Shown here one piece after another: positions 16,671 to 24,515 of a stretch of DNA of 64,000 nucleotides. Below the pieces are notes generated by a model. It saw only the letters and a program-made list of their open reading frames with translations, was not told the DNA's origin and ran no database searches. A program made the translations under genes and the position numbers. Position 1 is the first letter of the stretch; each line of letters begins with the position of its first letter. Source of the stretch: Thermoleophilia bacterium (lineage in GTDB: Bacteria > Actinomycetota > Thermoleophilia > Gaiellales > Gaiellaceae); NCBI GenBank assembly GCA_020845695.1, contig JADLFG010000015.1, positions 124,001 to 188,000 on the forward strand, read 5' to 3'.

Positions 16671-16702
16671 ATGCCACGCTCTGACCGTGGCATCTATGCC
16701 AC
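16671..16702. promoter_or_regulatory. Inverted repeat plus third half-site upstream of the XRE gene
   Basis: ATGCCACG at 16671-16678 and CGTGGCAT at 16686-16693 form an inverted repeat with a 7-bp spacer. A third direct half-site, ATGCCAC, follows at 16696-16702. The sites end about 27 bases before the GTG of the XRE regulator, a good position for an autoregulatory operator (inference). Confidence 0.5.
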
Positions 16703-16728
16703 TCCAGCGACTGGAGGGAAGAGCACGG

Positions 16729-17052
16729 GTGCCGAAGAGGCTGGACACGAGCTACCACGAGCGAATGCTGGCCGCGCGGATGGAGGATTCCGAGTTCCGG
16801 GAGGAGTACGAGCGTGCCCGCCGGGAGATCGCTCAGGTGGACTCGGTCATCCGCCAGCTCGACGAGCTCCGCGAGAAGGCCGGGCTCACGAAGGCCGAGC
16901 TCGCCCGGCACATCGGCCGCGACCCATCGAGCATCCGTCGCCTCTTCACCGCGAAGAGCAACCCCGAGCTCTTGCTCGTCGCCTCGATCGCCGAGGACCT
17001 CGGCGCGGAGATCCGCATCGTGCCTCGCGAGGCACGAGCGGCGTCCGCCTGA
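16729..17052 (+). CDS. XRE-family HTH regulator (orphan HigA-like antitoxin)
   Basis: A 107-residue protein from the GTG at 16729; an in-frame ATG at 16696 would add 11 residues but overlaps the operator-like repeat. The N-terminal half is a charged helix (EDSEFREEYERARREIAQVD). The C-terminal half is a helix-turn-helix with GLTKAELARHIGRDPSSIRRLF. This layout matches antitoxins of RelE/HigB-type pairs, but no toxin gene adjoins it. GGAGGG about ten bases upstream is the likely ribosome site. Confidence 0.75.
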   Translation: MPKRLDTSYHERMLAARMEDSEFREEYERARREIAQVDSVIRQLDELREKAGLTKAELARHIGRDPSSIRRLFTAKSNPELLLVASIAEDLGAEIRIVPREARAASA

Positions 17053-17069
17053 CCGGACCCCCAACGAGC

Positions 17070-17634
17070 TCAAGCGCCCTCCCCAACCTCCGCGGTGGAC
17101 CCGGCCGGCTTCCTGGTCGGCTTGGGATGAGAAAGCAGCGCCTTCAGAGCGTTGAAGACCACCTCGAACTTCTCCTCCGTCGAGGTTCCGAGCTCCTTCA
17201 GCGAGCGCTCGAGCTCGTCGAGCTTCCGAGCGAGCTCGGCGTGCGCCGCCAGCTCGTGCCTCATGGCGACAAAGGCACGCATGACGGCGACGTTGACGGC
17301 GATTGCCCGCTGGCTGCGCAGAACCCCCGAGAGCATCGCCACCCCCCGGCTCGGCGAAGGCGTAGGGTGGGTAGCGGCGACCGCCGCGGCCCTCGTTTGA
17401 GATGCCAAACTGGTATCTCAAAGCCTCCCACTCGCCGGGCGTGAGCTGGAAGACGAAGTCCTCGGGGAAGCGCTCCCGGTTTCGCTTCATGGCGCGCACG
17501 AGCGCCGCCGTCTCGACGTCGTAGAGCTCCGCGAGGTCCGAGCCCAGCATCACGTTCTGCCCGCGGATCGCGTGGATCTGCCGCCTGATTGCCTCCACCT
17601 GGGGCGCCCGCGTGATCGCCTTCCCAGCGCTCAT
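17070..17634 (-). pseudogene. ORF6N-domain DNA-binding protein, frameshifted at a homopolymer
   Basis: The first part, from ATG 17634, contains the ORF6N core: IHAIRGQNVMLGSDLAELYDV, KRNRERFPEDFVFQLT and RGGRRYPPYAFAEPG. The expected continuation (GVAMLSGVLRS, then AVNVAVMRAFVAMR and a coiled-coil tail) is present but in another frame. The break coincides with a run of six G on the coding strand near 17342-17347, where five would restore the frame. It is therefore a recent pseudogene, a sequencing error or a phase-variable site. ORF6N proteins are phage- and island-associated DNA-binding proteins. The start overlaps the methylase remnant's stop as ATGA. Confidence 0.8.
17395..17421. promoter_or_regulatory. 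Palindrome copy 2, inside the ORF6N reading frame
   Basis: TTTGAGATGCC and GGTATCTCAAA are inverted 11-bp arms with one mismatch and a 5-bp spacer. Aligned with the palindrome at 16596-16624, about 21 of 25 central bases agree. It lies within the ORF6N coding region (LRYQFGIS). It could be an intragenic operator or simply the conserved coding sequence of this family. Confidence 0.45.
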
Positions 17635-18606
17635 CGCAGCTCGGCCAGGCGGCGGCGGAGGCGCTCGCGGTAGGCCTCCGGGACGGCGTCGAGGGTGAAG
17701 TCGGAGAGAACGAGCTCGAGCTCCTCGTCGTCGAGGCCCCAGGCGTGGGCGACCCACGCGTCGAGCTCGACCCGCAGGCGCTCGCGCTCGGCCGCATCGA
17801 GGAGCCCGTGCTCGACCCCGCAGGCCTCGGCGAAGTCAGCGAAGCGCTCGTCGGGGCAGGAAAGACGAGCGGCCGCGCGGGCGATCGCCTCGTAGGCCTC
17901 GTCGCTCAGGCTGGGCAGGCGGAGGCCCTCGAGGATGAAGAAGTTGACGTTCGTCTCGACGAAGCGCCGCGCCTGCCAGTCGAAGGCGAGGCTGTTCATG
18001 AGGCCCAGACAGCAGGCGCGGTCGGGGTCTTGACCGTCAAGGAACCAAGTACGGCGCCGAGTTGACGAGAAAGGTCTTGGGTGGGATGAGCGCTGCGACC
18101 ACCGTCCGGGAGTTGGTCCGGTTGGTGACGTCTCGAAACGCGACTCGAGCCCGGGTCCGCTCCTCGTCTGTGGCAGAAACGAGCGTCGGAAGCGGGCTGG
18201 TACGAGCAAGGATCGAGTCCTTCCCCGGCCGCTTGCTACGGCCGCGTCTTCTTACCTCGTCGTTACCCGGACAGAGCCGTGCCTCTGAGCCGTGCGGATC
18301 GAACTGATCGAAGCTCTCACCCTTCCAGAGCTCGACGAGGCGGAGCGGCCCGTCGGCCCGGAGCGGCCCGAGGGCGCGGACCGCCCCCTCGTCCTCGGGG
18401 TCGTCGGCGACGACGAGCAGCGGGTCGGGGCTGCCGCGGGAGCGGTCGCGCCAGGCGCGGCGCAGCCCCCGCTCGTCGGCGGAGGAGGCGCGCGCGATCC
18501 AGACGCCGGCCACGAGCGCGCTCTCGGCGACCGCGCTCGCGTCGCCCGGCAGGCGCCGGGCGCCGGGGATCCCGCCGAGCGCCGCGAGGAGCTCCGACGC
18601 GTTCAC
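17631..18606 (-). pseudogene. Eco57I-like restriction-modification methylase remnant
   Basis: The N-terminal piece from GTG 18606 (NASELLAALGGIPGARRLP) runs about 110 residues. It then joins what looks like the C-terminal target-recognition region (LWKGESFDQFDPHGSEA, RVAFRDVTNRTNSRTVVAA). A frameshift near 18041-18047 separates this from the end (NSLAFDWQARRFVETNVNFF, FSDFTLDAVPEAYRERL-like residues). No NPPY or other methyltransferase catalytic motif remains. The assignment rests on recalled similarity to large Eco57I/PglX-type methylases, normally around 1000 residues or more. It is probably the former partner of the PLD-SNF2 helicase. Confidence 0.62.
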
Positions 18607-18808
18607 GGGAGCGATCCTCCAGCGCGGGGCATGGCACGAGGCTAACCGATCGATCGGCGCGCGCACCCCTCAGGGATAGCGCGCGACTCGAGCCGTTCGA
18701 GGGCCGGTGATCAGAATCGTTGCGCCGTCGCTACGAAGCTGGCGCAGCGTCCATGGCCGGCCAGGGCAGGTCCAGGATCTCCGCGGCCCGAAACCGCCGG
18801 AGGCACGA
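18607..18808. other. Island right-end segment without a gene
   Basis: About 200 bases between the methylase remnant start and the right copy of the HD direct repeat. I see no supported gene, no tRNA and no integrase. Codons immediately before the repeat show no similarity to the intact HD gene, marking the sharp left boundary of the duplicated segment. Confidence 0.5.
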
Positions 18809-18962
18809 GCGGCCGCCGTTCGCGGCCGGCGCCCATCGAGACGAGGCCTACCGCGGCGCCGAGGTGCTCGGCGTCGGGCTCGACGAGCAGATCGCGTTCT
18901 GCGTCGCCGCCATGCGCCCGATCGCCGCCCGGCTCGGGCTGCGCACCGGCGAGGCCGGATAG
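18809..18962 (+). pseudogene. 3' fragment of the HD-domain gene (right direct repeat)
   Basis: Bases 18809-18946 repeat the last 138 bases of the HD gene at 12490-12627 in the same orientation. The fragment keeps the reading frame for the C-terminal residues (GLDEQIAFCVAAMRPIAARL) and ends with its own short tail and TAG at 18960-18962. It lacks the HD metal site and any proper start. It marks the right edge of the island. Confidence 0.8.
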
Positions 18963-19114
18963 GCGGGCCGGGCCCGCCCGGCACGGGCGAATCGGGGTCG
19001 GACGGGACGGGCTGCCCCCGACCGCTGCGGACGGCCCGATGCCTGTTGAATGGTTCGCCGGGACTCCGTACGCTTCTCGGGTTCAACGTAGCGAGCGAGA
19101 CCACGGAGGTTGAC

Positions 19115-20422
19115 TTGAGCGCCCCCGACCGCGGCGACATCGGCGCCGTGCACGTGGCGAGCGAGCCCGCGGGAAACCGGCGTGTCCTCATCGTCGCGAC
19201 GTCCGCGTTCTCGCTCGGCTTCGGGATCTGGGCGATGTTCTCGGCCCTGGGGCCGTACCTGATCGACTGGTACGAGTTCACTCCCGGTCAGGTCATGTTC
19301 CTCGCCGCGATGGAGCCGCTGGGGGCGATGGTGCTCAGCATTCCCATGGGCATCGTGAGCGACAGGTACGGCGGCCGGACCGTCTTCACCGTGCTTCTCC
19401 TCGTGCTCGCGCTTGCTCTCATCACCGGGCTCTTCGTCGAGAGCTACCTCGGGTTCCTGCTCCTCGGCACGATGCTCGGTCTCGGCGGGGCGAGCTTCGT
19501 CGTCGGCAACGCCCACGTCTCGGCCTGGTACCCGAAGGCGCGGCAGGGCACCGCGCTCGGGATTCTCGCCCTCGGGAACGTCGGGATCGTTCTCGGCCTC
19601 GTGCTCGTGCCCCTGCTCGTATCCGACTTCTTCGGCGGCCCGGTCGGGTATGACGCCCTGCCCGCCCGCTACGCCCTCGGCCCGGTCGAGGGCTGGCGGC
19701 TGATCTTCCTCATCTTCGCCGCGCCGGCCATCCTCATGGCGGTGCTCTACTGGACGCTCACCGCCGACCCCCCGCGCCGCAGGACCGAGGCCTCGTTCCG
19801 CCAGATCGCGAGGGTGTTCCGTTCCAGCCGGCTCGTCTGGATCATCGCCTATCTCTACTGGACGTCGTTCGGCACCCTCACGTTCTTCGCCGCCTCGACA
19901 CCCGTCTACCTGACCGACCGCTGGGGTGTCGACGAGGACGCCGCGGCCATGATCTTCACATCCCTGCTCGTCGTCTGCGTGGCGGTCACCCGCCCCATCG
20001 GCGGATGGCTCTCGGACCGACGCGACCCGCACGGGCTGCTCACGCTCCTCTTCCTCTGCGCCGTCGTGTTCGCCACGGCGCTGACCCTCGAGGTGTCCCT
20101 CACCGTGCAGGTCGTGGCGACCTACGCCCTCGCGCTTGTCTCCGGAGCCGCAGCGGCGTGCGTCGTCAAGCTCATTCCAACCTACTTCGACGAGGTCGGG
20201 GCGGTGAGCGGTCTGGCCAAGGCGGCCGGGGCTGCCTGCGGCTTCACGATGACCTCGATCATGGCCCTCTCCAGCCAGGCGCTCGGCAGCTACGTCCCGG
20301 GTTTCGTGATCTGGGCGGCCATGAATGCCCTCGCCCTCTACCTGGCAGCCTCGCGCGCGGGGGTTCCGGCCACCTCCGCAACCGCCGTACCCCAGGCGGC
20401 GTTCCACCGCGAAGACCGGTAA
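19115..20422 (+). CDS. MFS transporter, NNP (NarK/nitrate-nitrite porter)-like
   Basis: A 435-residue protein with about twelve hydrophobic segments. MFS motif GIVSDRYGGRTVF follows helix 2. GGASFVVGNAHVSAWYPKARQGTALGI and KLIPTYFDEVGAVSGLAKAAG resemble the two nitrate-signature regions of the NNP family, although the strict Gly-rich signatures are degenerate, so the substrate is uncertain. The start is taken as TTG 19115, preceded by GGAGG at a good distance; a GTG at 19149 is an alternative. No nitrate or nitrite reductase gene is nearby. Confidence 0.8.
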   Translation: MSAPDRGDIGAVHVASEPAGNRRVLIVATSAFSLGFGIWAMFSALGPYLIDWYEFTPGQVMFLAAMEPLGAMVLSIPMGIVSDRYGGRTVFTVLLLVLALALITGLFVESYLGFLLLGTMLGLGGASFVVGNAHVSAWYPKARQGTALGILALGNVGIVLGLVLVPLLVSDFFGGPVGYDALPARYALGPVEGWRLIFLIFAAPAILMAVLYWTLTADPPRRRTEASFRQIARVFRSSRLVWIIAYLYWTSFGTLTFFAASTPVYLTDRWGVDEDAAAMIFTSLLVVCVAVTRPIGGWLSDRRDPHGLLTLLFLCAVVFATALTLEVSLTVQVVATYALALVSGAAAACVVKLIPTYFDEVGAVSGLAKAAGAACGFTMTSIMALSSQALGSYVPGFVIWAAMNALALYLAASRAGVPATSATAVPQAAFHREDR

Positions 20423-20424
20423 CA

Positions 20425-20445
20425 GGCCCACCCGCGGGGTGGCCC
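20425..20445. terminator. GC-rich hairpin between convergent genes
   Basis: GGCCCACCC, a 3-base loop, then GGGTGGCCC pair with one mismatch directly after the MFS stop and 15 bases before the stop of the convergent aminotransferase gene. There is no T-run, so any termination would be by hairpin alone. Confidence 0.35.
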
Positions 20446-20459
20446 GGGCCCGGGGTCTG

Positions 20460-21557
20460 CTAGCCGAGAGCGTCGCGGAGGCGCTCCAGCTCGGCCTCGG
20501 CCGTCCAGAAGCCGACGGACGCCCGTACCCAGCCGAGACCGGGTAGGTCACGCACGATCACCCCGCGCGCCGCAAGCCGGGACACCGTCTCGGCCGCCTT
20601 CCCGGCCGGGCGGAAGCTGACGAGCGTCCCCTGGCCCGGCTCGGTGACGACCTCGACCCGCTCCGCGAGCAGCTCGAGCAGGCGCCCGCTGAGCGCTCGG
20701 GCGCGCTCGAACCGCGCGGGACCCGTCTCCTCGAGCAGCCCGAGCGAGGCGACGAGTCCGGCCAGGGCGGGCGCCGGGATCCCGCCGGGCTCGAAGCGGG
20801 CGGCGCCCGGGGCGGGCGTGAAGTCACCGGTCTGCTCGTAACCCGCCTGCCCCCAGTAGGAGGGGAAGGCGACGCTCAGCCGCTCGTGCCACTCCGAAGC
20901 AACGTAGAGGGCACCCGTCTGGTCGGGGCCGAGCGGCCACTTCTGGCCAGAGGCGGTGTAGAAGGCACAGCCGAGCGCTCGGACGTCGACGGGGATCGCC
21001 CCGGCGCTCTGGGCACCGTCGACGAGGACGGGGATTCCGTGCCGGGCCAGCTCGGCCACGGGCAGGATGTGCCCGTTCACCCACGAGACGTGCGAGAGCG
21101 CGATGAGGCGGGTGCGCGGCCCGAGCTCCGCCTCGATCGCGGCGAGCGCCTCGGCGGCAGATCGCTCCCGCAAGCGCGCGACGCGCACCCGGGCGGGCGA
21201 AGCCCCGAGCGCGCCGAGCAGGCCGAAATGCTCGACGTCGGTCGTCACGATCTCGTCTCCCGCGCCGAGGCCGAGCCCGGCGACGGCGATGTTGCAGCCC
21301 TCGGTGGTCGAGCGGGTCAGCGCGACCTGCTCCGGCGCGGCACCGAGCAGGCCGGCGAAGCCGGCACGGGCCTGCTCGCGCAGCCCCTTCACCTCTTCCC
21401 AGTAGGCGGCGCCGCAGCGTCCCAGCTCGAGCTCGGCCCGTTCACGCTCAGCCATCGCCGCAGCCGTCCGCCGCGGCAGCGGGCCGAACGTGCCGGCGTT
21501 CAGGTAGGCGCAGCGCGCGAGCACGGGCAGCTCCGCGCGGATCGCATCCAGATTCAC
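20460..21557 (-). CDS. Class V PLP-dependent aminotransferase (cysteine desulfurase/epimerase-like)
   Basis: A 365-residue protein. CAYLNAGTFGPLPRR at the N-terminus, TRSTTEGCNIAVAGL, SHVSWVNG and VDGAQSAGAIPVDV are class V motifs; the PLP Lys is in TASGQKWPLGPDQTG. There is no conserved active-site Cys loop of IscS/SufS type, so it is more like the isopenicillin-N-epimerase/ergothioneine-lyase group than an Fe-S desulfurase. Substrate unknown. The ATG overlaps the stop of the upstream gene as ATGA. Confidence 0.85.
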   Translation of the reverse strand: MNLDAIRAELPVLARCAYLNAGTFGPLPRRTAAAMAERERAELELGRCGAAYWEEVKGLREQARAGFAGLLGAAPEQVALTRSTTEGCNIAVAGLGLGAGDEIVTTDVEHFGLLGALGASPARVRVARLRERSAAEALAAIEAELGPRTRLIALSHVSWVNGHILPVAELARHGIPVLVDGAQSAGAIPVDVRALGCAFYTASGQKWPLGPDQTGALYVASEWHERLSVAFPSYWGQAGYEQTGDFTPAPGAARFEPGGIPAPALAGLVASLGLLEETGPARFERARALSGRLLELLAERVEVVTEPGQGTLVSFRPAGKAAETVSRLAARGVIVRDLPGLGWVRASVGFWTAEAELERLRDALG

Positions 21558-22351
21558 GGCCCTATCATCACCGCTTCGACGGGCGCGTGGTCGGAGAGCA
21601 GCGCGTCGCCGAGCCGGCGACGCTCCGCCGGCCAGGGCGCGGGACCCTCGACGGCGGCCAGGCCGCGGGCGAGGATCTGGTCGATGCCGGCGAGCGGCCG
21701 TGTGAAGCCGGCGGCGGGCAGGGCCGCGAGGAGCGGCGACGCGGCCGGCGTCAGGTTCAGATCGCCGCAGAGGAGGACCGGCTCGCCGGGCGTGGCGAGC
21801 TCGCCGGCGATCCGGAGCACCTCCGCGAGCTCCGTCTCGGCCGGGCGACCGTCAGGCGACGAGGTCAGGTGGAGGTTCACGACGACGGCGCTCGCGCCGG
21901 CCCCGGCAATCCGCACGAGCTGGGCGACGCGGCGGTTACGGCCCCAGGCGACCCGAACGTGCGCGGGCAGGCCGAGGCGGCGAGCCTCGCTCCGGCGCAG
22001 TGCTCGCGGGTTCAGAACCACCCGGCGCTGACCGTCGGGGACGTCGAGCCGCCGGGCGAGGAGAACGGCGTTAGCCTGGCCGGTCAGGGCTGATCGCAAC
22101 CGCCGCGGGTCAGCGTCGGTGAGCCGTCTGGCGAGCGGCCCAGCGAGCGGCGGCATCGCCACCGCGCCCAAAGCGGTGAGCCCGCTCCACTCCTCGAGCG
22201 AAGCCAGCGCCCAGACGGGCAGCTCCTGGAGGCAGATGACGTCGGGGTCGCCCGCCGCCGCGAGGCGCACGGCCCGCTCGACGTGCAGGGTGCGCCCCTC
22301 GGGCACGGTCCGCCCGTGGAAGACGTTCCAGGTGCGTACGACGAGCCGCAT
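21554..22351 (-). CDS. Endonuclease/exonuclease/phosphatase-family protein
   Basis: A 265-residue protein of the DNase I-like fold. Motifs are RTWNVFHG at the start, DVICLQELPVW (metal-binding Glu), VVVNLHLTSSP (His), LLCGDLNLTPAASP (Asp, Asn) and a final LLSDHAPVEA (Asp-His). These are the complete catalytic residues of the fold. The substrate could be nucleic acid, a phosphoinositide or a sphingolipid headgroup. Its ATG is only 24 bases from the divergent glycosyltransferase start. Confidence 0.87.
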   Translation of the reverse strand: MRLVVRTWNVFHGRTVPEGRTLHVERAVRLAAAGDPDVICLQELPVWALASLEEWSGLTALGAVAMPPLAGPLARRLTDADPRRLRSALTGQANAVLLARRLDVPDGQRRVVLNPRALRRSEARRLGLPAHVRVAWGRNRRVAQLVRIAGAGASAVVVNLHLTSSPDGRPAETELAEVLRIAGELATPGEPVLLCGDLNLTPAASPLLAALPAAGFTRPLAGIDQILARGLAAVEGPAPWPAERRRLGDALLSDHAPVEAVMIGP

Positions 22352-22375
22352 CGCCCGGCCACGTACTCTAGGCGC

Positions 22376-23431
22376 GTGCGCGTCCTCCTCATCGATCCGG
22401 CTGCGTTCACGCTGCCCTACGACCACGAGCTCGCGCGCGCGCTCGCGGCGCGGGGGCTCGAGGTCGAGCTCGTGACGTCGCGGTTCCGCTTCGGCGAGGC
22501 GCCGGAGCCCGACGGCTACGCTCGACGGGAGCTCTTCTACCCGGCGAGCTCGCGCCTCTTTCGCCGCTCGCCCCTGCGGCTGCCGCTGCGAGCGGCCGAG
22601 CACGTCGCCGGGCTCGCGCGGTTGCGCGGGCTCCCGCGAGACGTGCTCCACGTGCAGTGGGCGCCGCTCCCCCAGGTGGACGTGCGGCTGCTCCCGGCCG
22701 ACGGGCCGTCCGTGATCACCGCGCACGACATCCTTCCCAGGCGCACGGCCGGCAGAATCGGCCTCTGGCGCCGCCTCTACGGGCGCTTCTCGCGGATCGT
22801 GGTGCACAGCGAGGACGGACGCACGCGGCTCGTCGAGGAGGTCGGCGTCGACCCGGGTCCGGTCACGGTCGTCCCCCACCCGGTCTTCCCGGGCGAGGCC
22901 CGCTACGAGGACGACGGGGCGACGCTGCTCCTCTTCGGCCTGATCCGGCCCTACAAGCAGATCGACCACGCGCTCACGCTCGCCGAGCGGCTGGGCGTGC
23001 GGCTGCTCGTGCTCGGCGACCCCACGTTTGACCTCGGCGAGCGGCTGCACCGGCCCGGGGTCGAGTGGCACCTCGGCTACCAGTCGGAAGCGGAGATCGC
23101 CCGGGCGCTCGCGCGCTCGACCGTCTCCGTGTTCCCCTACCGGCGCGAGCTCGACCAGAGCGGCGCGCTCCTGCGCGCGCTCGGCGCCGGAACCGCTGTC
23201 GCCTGCTACGACGCGGGCGGGATCGCCGAGCCGGTGCGGCGCTTCGGCGCGGGTGTCGTCGCGCCGCCGGACGATCTCGACGCGCTCGTCGAGGGTGTCC
23301 GCGAGCTGCTCGGGAACCGCTCTGCGCTCGAGGCCGCCCGCGCCGGGGCCCGTGCCGCGGCCGCGACGCTGACCTGGGAGGCCGCCGCGGAAGCGCACGC
23401 AGCGGTGTACGAGGAGTGCCTGCGCGGGTGA
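22376..23431 (+). CDS. Glycosyltransferase, GT4/GT-B-like
   Basis: A 351-residue GT-B protein beginning VRVLLIDPAAFTLPYDHELA at a GTG. The nucleotide-sugar domain shows LLLFGLIRPYKQIDHAL, LVLGDP, and a terminal FPYRRELDQSGALLRALG followed by GGIAEPVRRFGAGVV. The EX7E-type region is degenerate. The acceptor is unknown. There is no clear ribosome site and little space before the divergent gene, so the transcript may be leaderless. The stop overlaps the next gene as GTGA. Confidence 0.83.
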   Translation: MRVLLIDPAAFTLPYDHELARALAARGLEVELVTSRFRFGEAPEPDGYARRELFYPASSRLFRRSPLRLPLRAAEHVAGLARLRGLPRDVLHVQWAPLPQVDVRLLPADGPSVITAHDILPRRTAGRIGLWRRLYGRFSRIVVHSEDGRTRLVEEVGVDPGPVTVVPHPVFPGEARYEDDGATLLLFGLIRPYKQIDHALTLAERLGVRLLVLGDPTFDLGERLHRPGVEWHLGYQSEAEIARALARSTVSVFPYRRELDQSGALLRALGAGTAVACYDAGGIAEPVRRFGAGVVAPPDDLDALVEGVRELLGNRSALEAARAGARAAAATLTWEAAAEAHAAVYEECLRG

Positions 23432-23739
23432 GGCTGCGACGCCCCGGCCCGTTCGCCGAGCTCGTCGAGCGACAGCTCGAGCTGTTCGCGGGGGAGTCGG
23501 CGAGGATGCTCGTGGAGGTCGAGGGGGCCTTGCGCGCCTACGATCGGGCTCCGGCGGGCGAGGCGGAGGAGCGCTACGGGGACTACGTCGATCGCCTCGA
23601 CGCGGCTCGTGACGGGCTCGAGGCCATCCGCGCTGCGTACGCCGCGACGCTCGCGCCGGACGCTGTCGAGGTGTACCGCGCCGCGTTCGCCGAGCGCGTG
23701 CGCCGGCGCTGGCCGGCGATCGCGGCGGAGCTCGAGTGA
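23428..23739 (+). CDS. Hypothetical helical protein
   Basis: A 103-residue protein from a GTG overlapping the glycosyltransferase stop. It is rich in Ala, Glu, Arg and Leu and predicted almost entirely helical, with no signal peptide, Cys or recognisable motif. Its stop overlaps the DUF429 gene start by four bases. The double overlap supports a real, coupled gene between glycosyltransferase and DUF429. Confidence 0.7.
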   Translation: MRLRRPGPFAELVERQLELFAGESARMLVEVEGALRAYDRAPAGEAEERYGDYVDRLDAARDGLEAIRAAYAATLAPDAVEVYRAAFAERVRRRWPAIAAELE

Positions 23740-24320
23740 CGGTCTGGGCCGGCGTCGACGTGGGCGGCCGGCGGAAGGGCTTTCACCTGGCAGCGATCGA
23801 CTCGCGGCGGGTCGTCTGGGGGCCGGCGCGAGTCGGTGACGTTGGAGGCGTCGCGGCCCTGCTCGTCGAGCTCGCCCCGGTGCTGGTCGCTGTCGACAGC
23901 CCGATCGGCGCCGCGCCGGCCGGCGAGCGAAGCAGGCCCTGTGAGCGCTCGCTTGCGCGCTCCGTCTGCGGGATCCGCTACACGCCAGATGAGGCAACCC
24001 TGCGGGGAGCCGGGGGCGGCTACTACGAGTGGATCGTCCACGGCCTCGAGCTCTACGGAGAGCTCGAGAGGAGCGGAATCCCCGCGGTCGAGTGCTTCCC
24101 GACGGCAACATGGACGCGCCTCACGGGGCCGCGCGCGGGGCGAAGCCGCGCCCGCTGGTCGCGAGAAGCGCTGCCGCTACTTCGGCTCGACGGCATCCCG
24201 GCGCAGACGAACCAGGACGAGCGGGACGCGCTCGCTGCCGCCTTGACCGCCCGGGCCGACGCGCGCGGCCTGACCGAGCGGTTCGGCGAGATCGCGATCG
24301 CGCGCGGGGCGTGGCGGTAG
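23736..24320 (+). CDS. DUF429 domain-containing protein
   Basis: A 194-residue protein. VWAGVDVGGRRKGFHLAAID at the N-terminus, VAVDSPIG and a C-terminal QTNQDERDALAAALTARA are DUF429 features; the fold resembles RNase H/actin-like ATPases with acidic residues on the first strands. Two Cys-containing segments (RPCERSLARSVCGIRYTP) are also family-typical. Biochemical function unknown. It is the last gene of a three-gene overlapping run starting at 22376. Confidence 0.82.
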   Translation: MTVWAGVDVGGRRKGFHLAAIDSRRVVWGPARVGDVGGVAALLVELAPVLVAVDSPIGAAPAGERSRPCERSLARSVCGIRYTPDEATLRGAGGGYYEWIVHGLELYGELERSGIPAVECFPTATWTRLTGPRAGRSRARWSREALPLLRLDGIPAQTNQDERDALAAALTARADARGLTERFGEIAIARGAWR

Positions 24321-24351
24321 GCGCGGACGGGGCCGGGCGCTGGGTGCGGAC

Positions 24352-24390
24352 GGGGTCAGACCCCGGGGTCAGACCCCGGGGTCAGACCCC
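24352..24390. repeat. Three perfect tandem copies of GGGGTCAGACCCC
   Basis: The 13-bp odd-centred palindrome GGGGTCAGACCCC is repeated at 24352-24364, 24365-24377 and 24378-24390, between the convergent DUF429 and dnaE2 genes. Related pairs occur at 45864-45889 and 45993-46018, and a degenerate half (GGGGTCAGA) at 6421. It behaves like a genome-wide REP-like element. The remaining ~125 bases before dnaE2 hold no gene that I can support. Confidence 0.75.
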
Positions 24391-24515
24391 TACCTCCAAG
24401 GGTGCAACCATGCGGTTTGTGATCGGGATCTGAGCCGGGTCGCATCAGGGGCTCTGGCACCGCGGCGCGGGCGCGGGACCTGGCCGGCGGGGCCCTGCGG
24501 GTTGGCTCGGTGCGG

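Noticed and set aside
20460..21557. Calling the class V aminotransferase an IscS/SufS cysteine desulfurase
   Set aside because: The catalytic Cys loop is not visible and no Fe-S assembly genes adjoin it.
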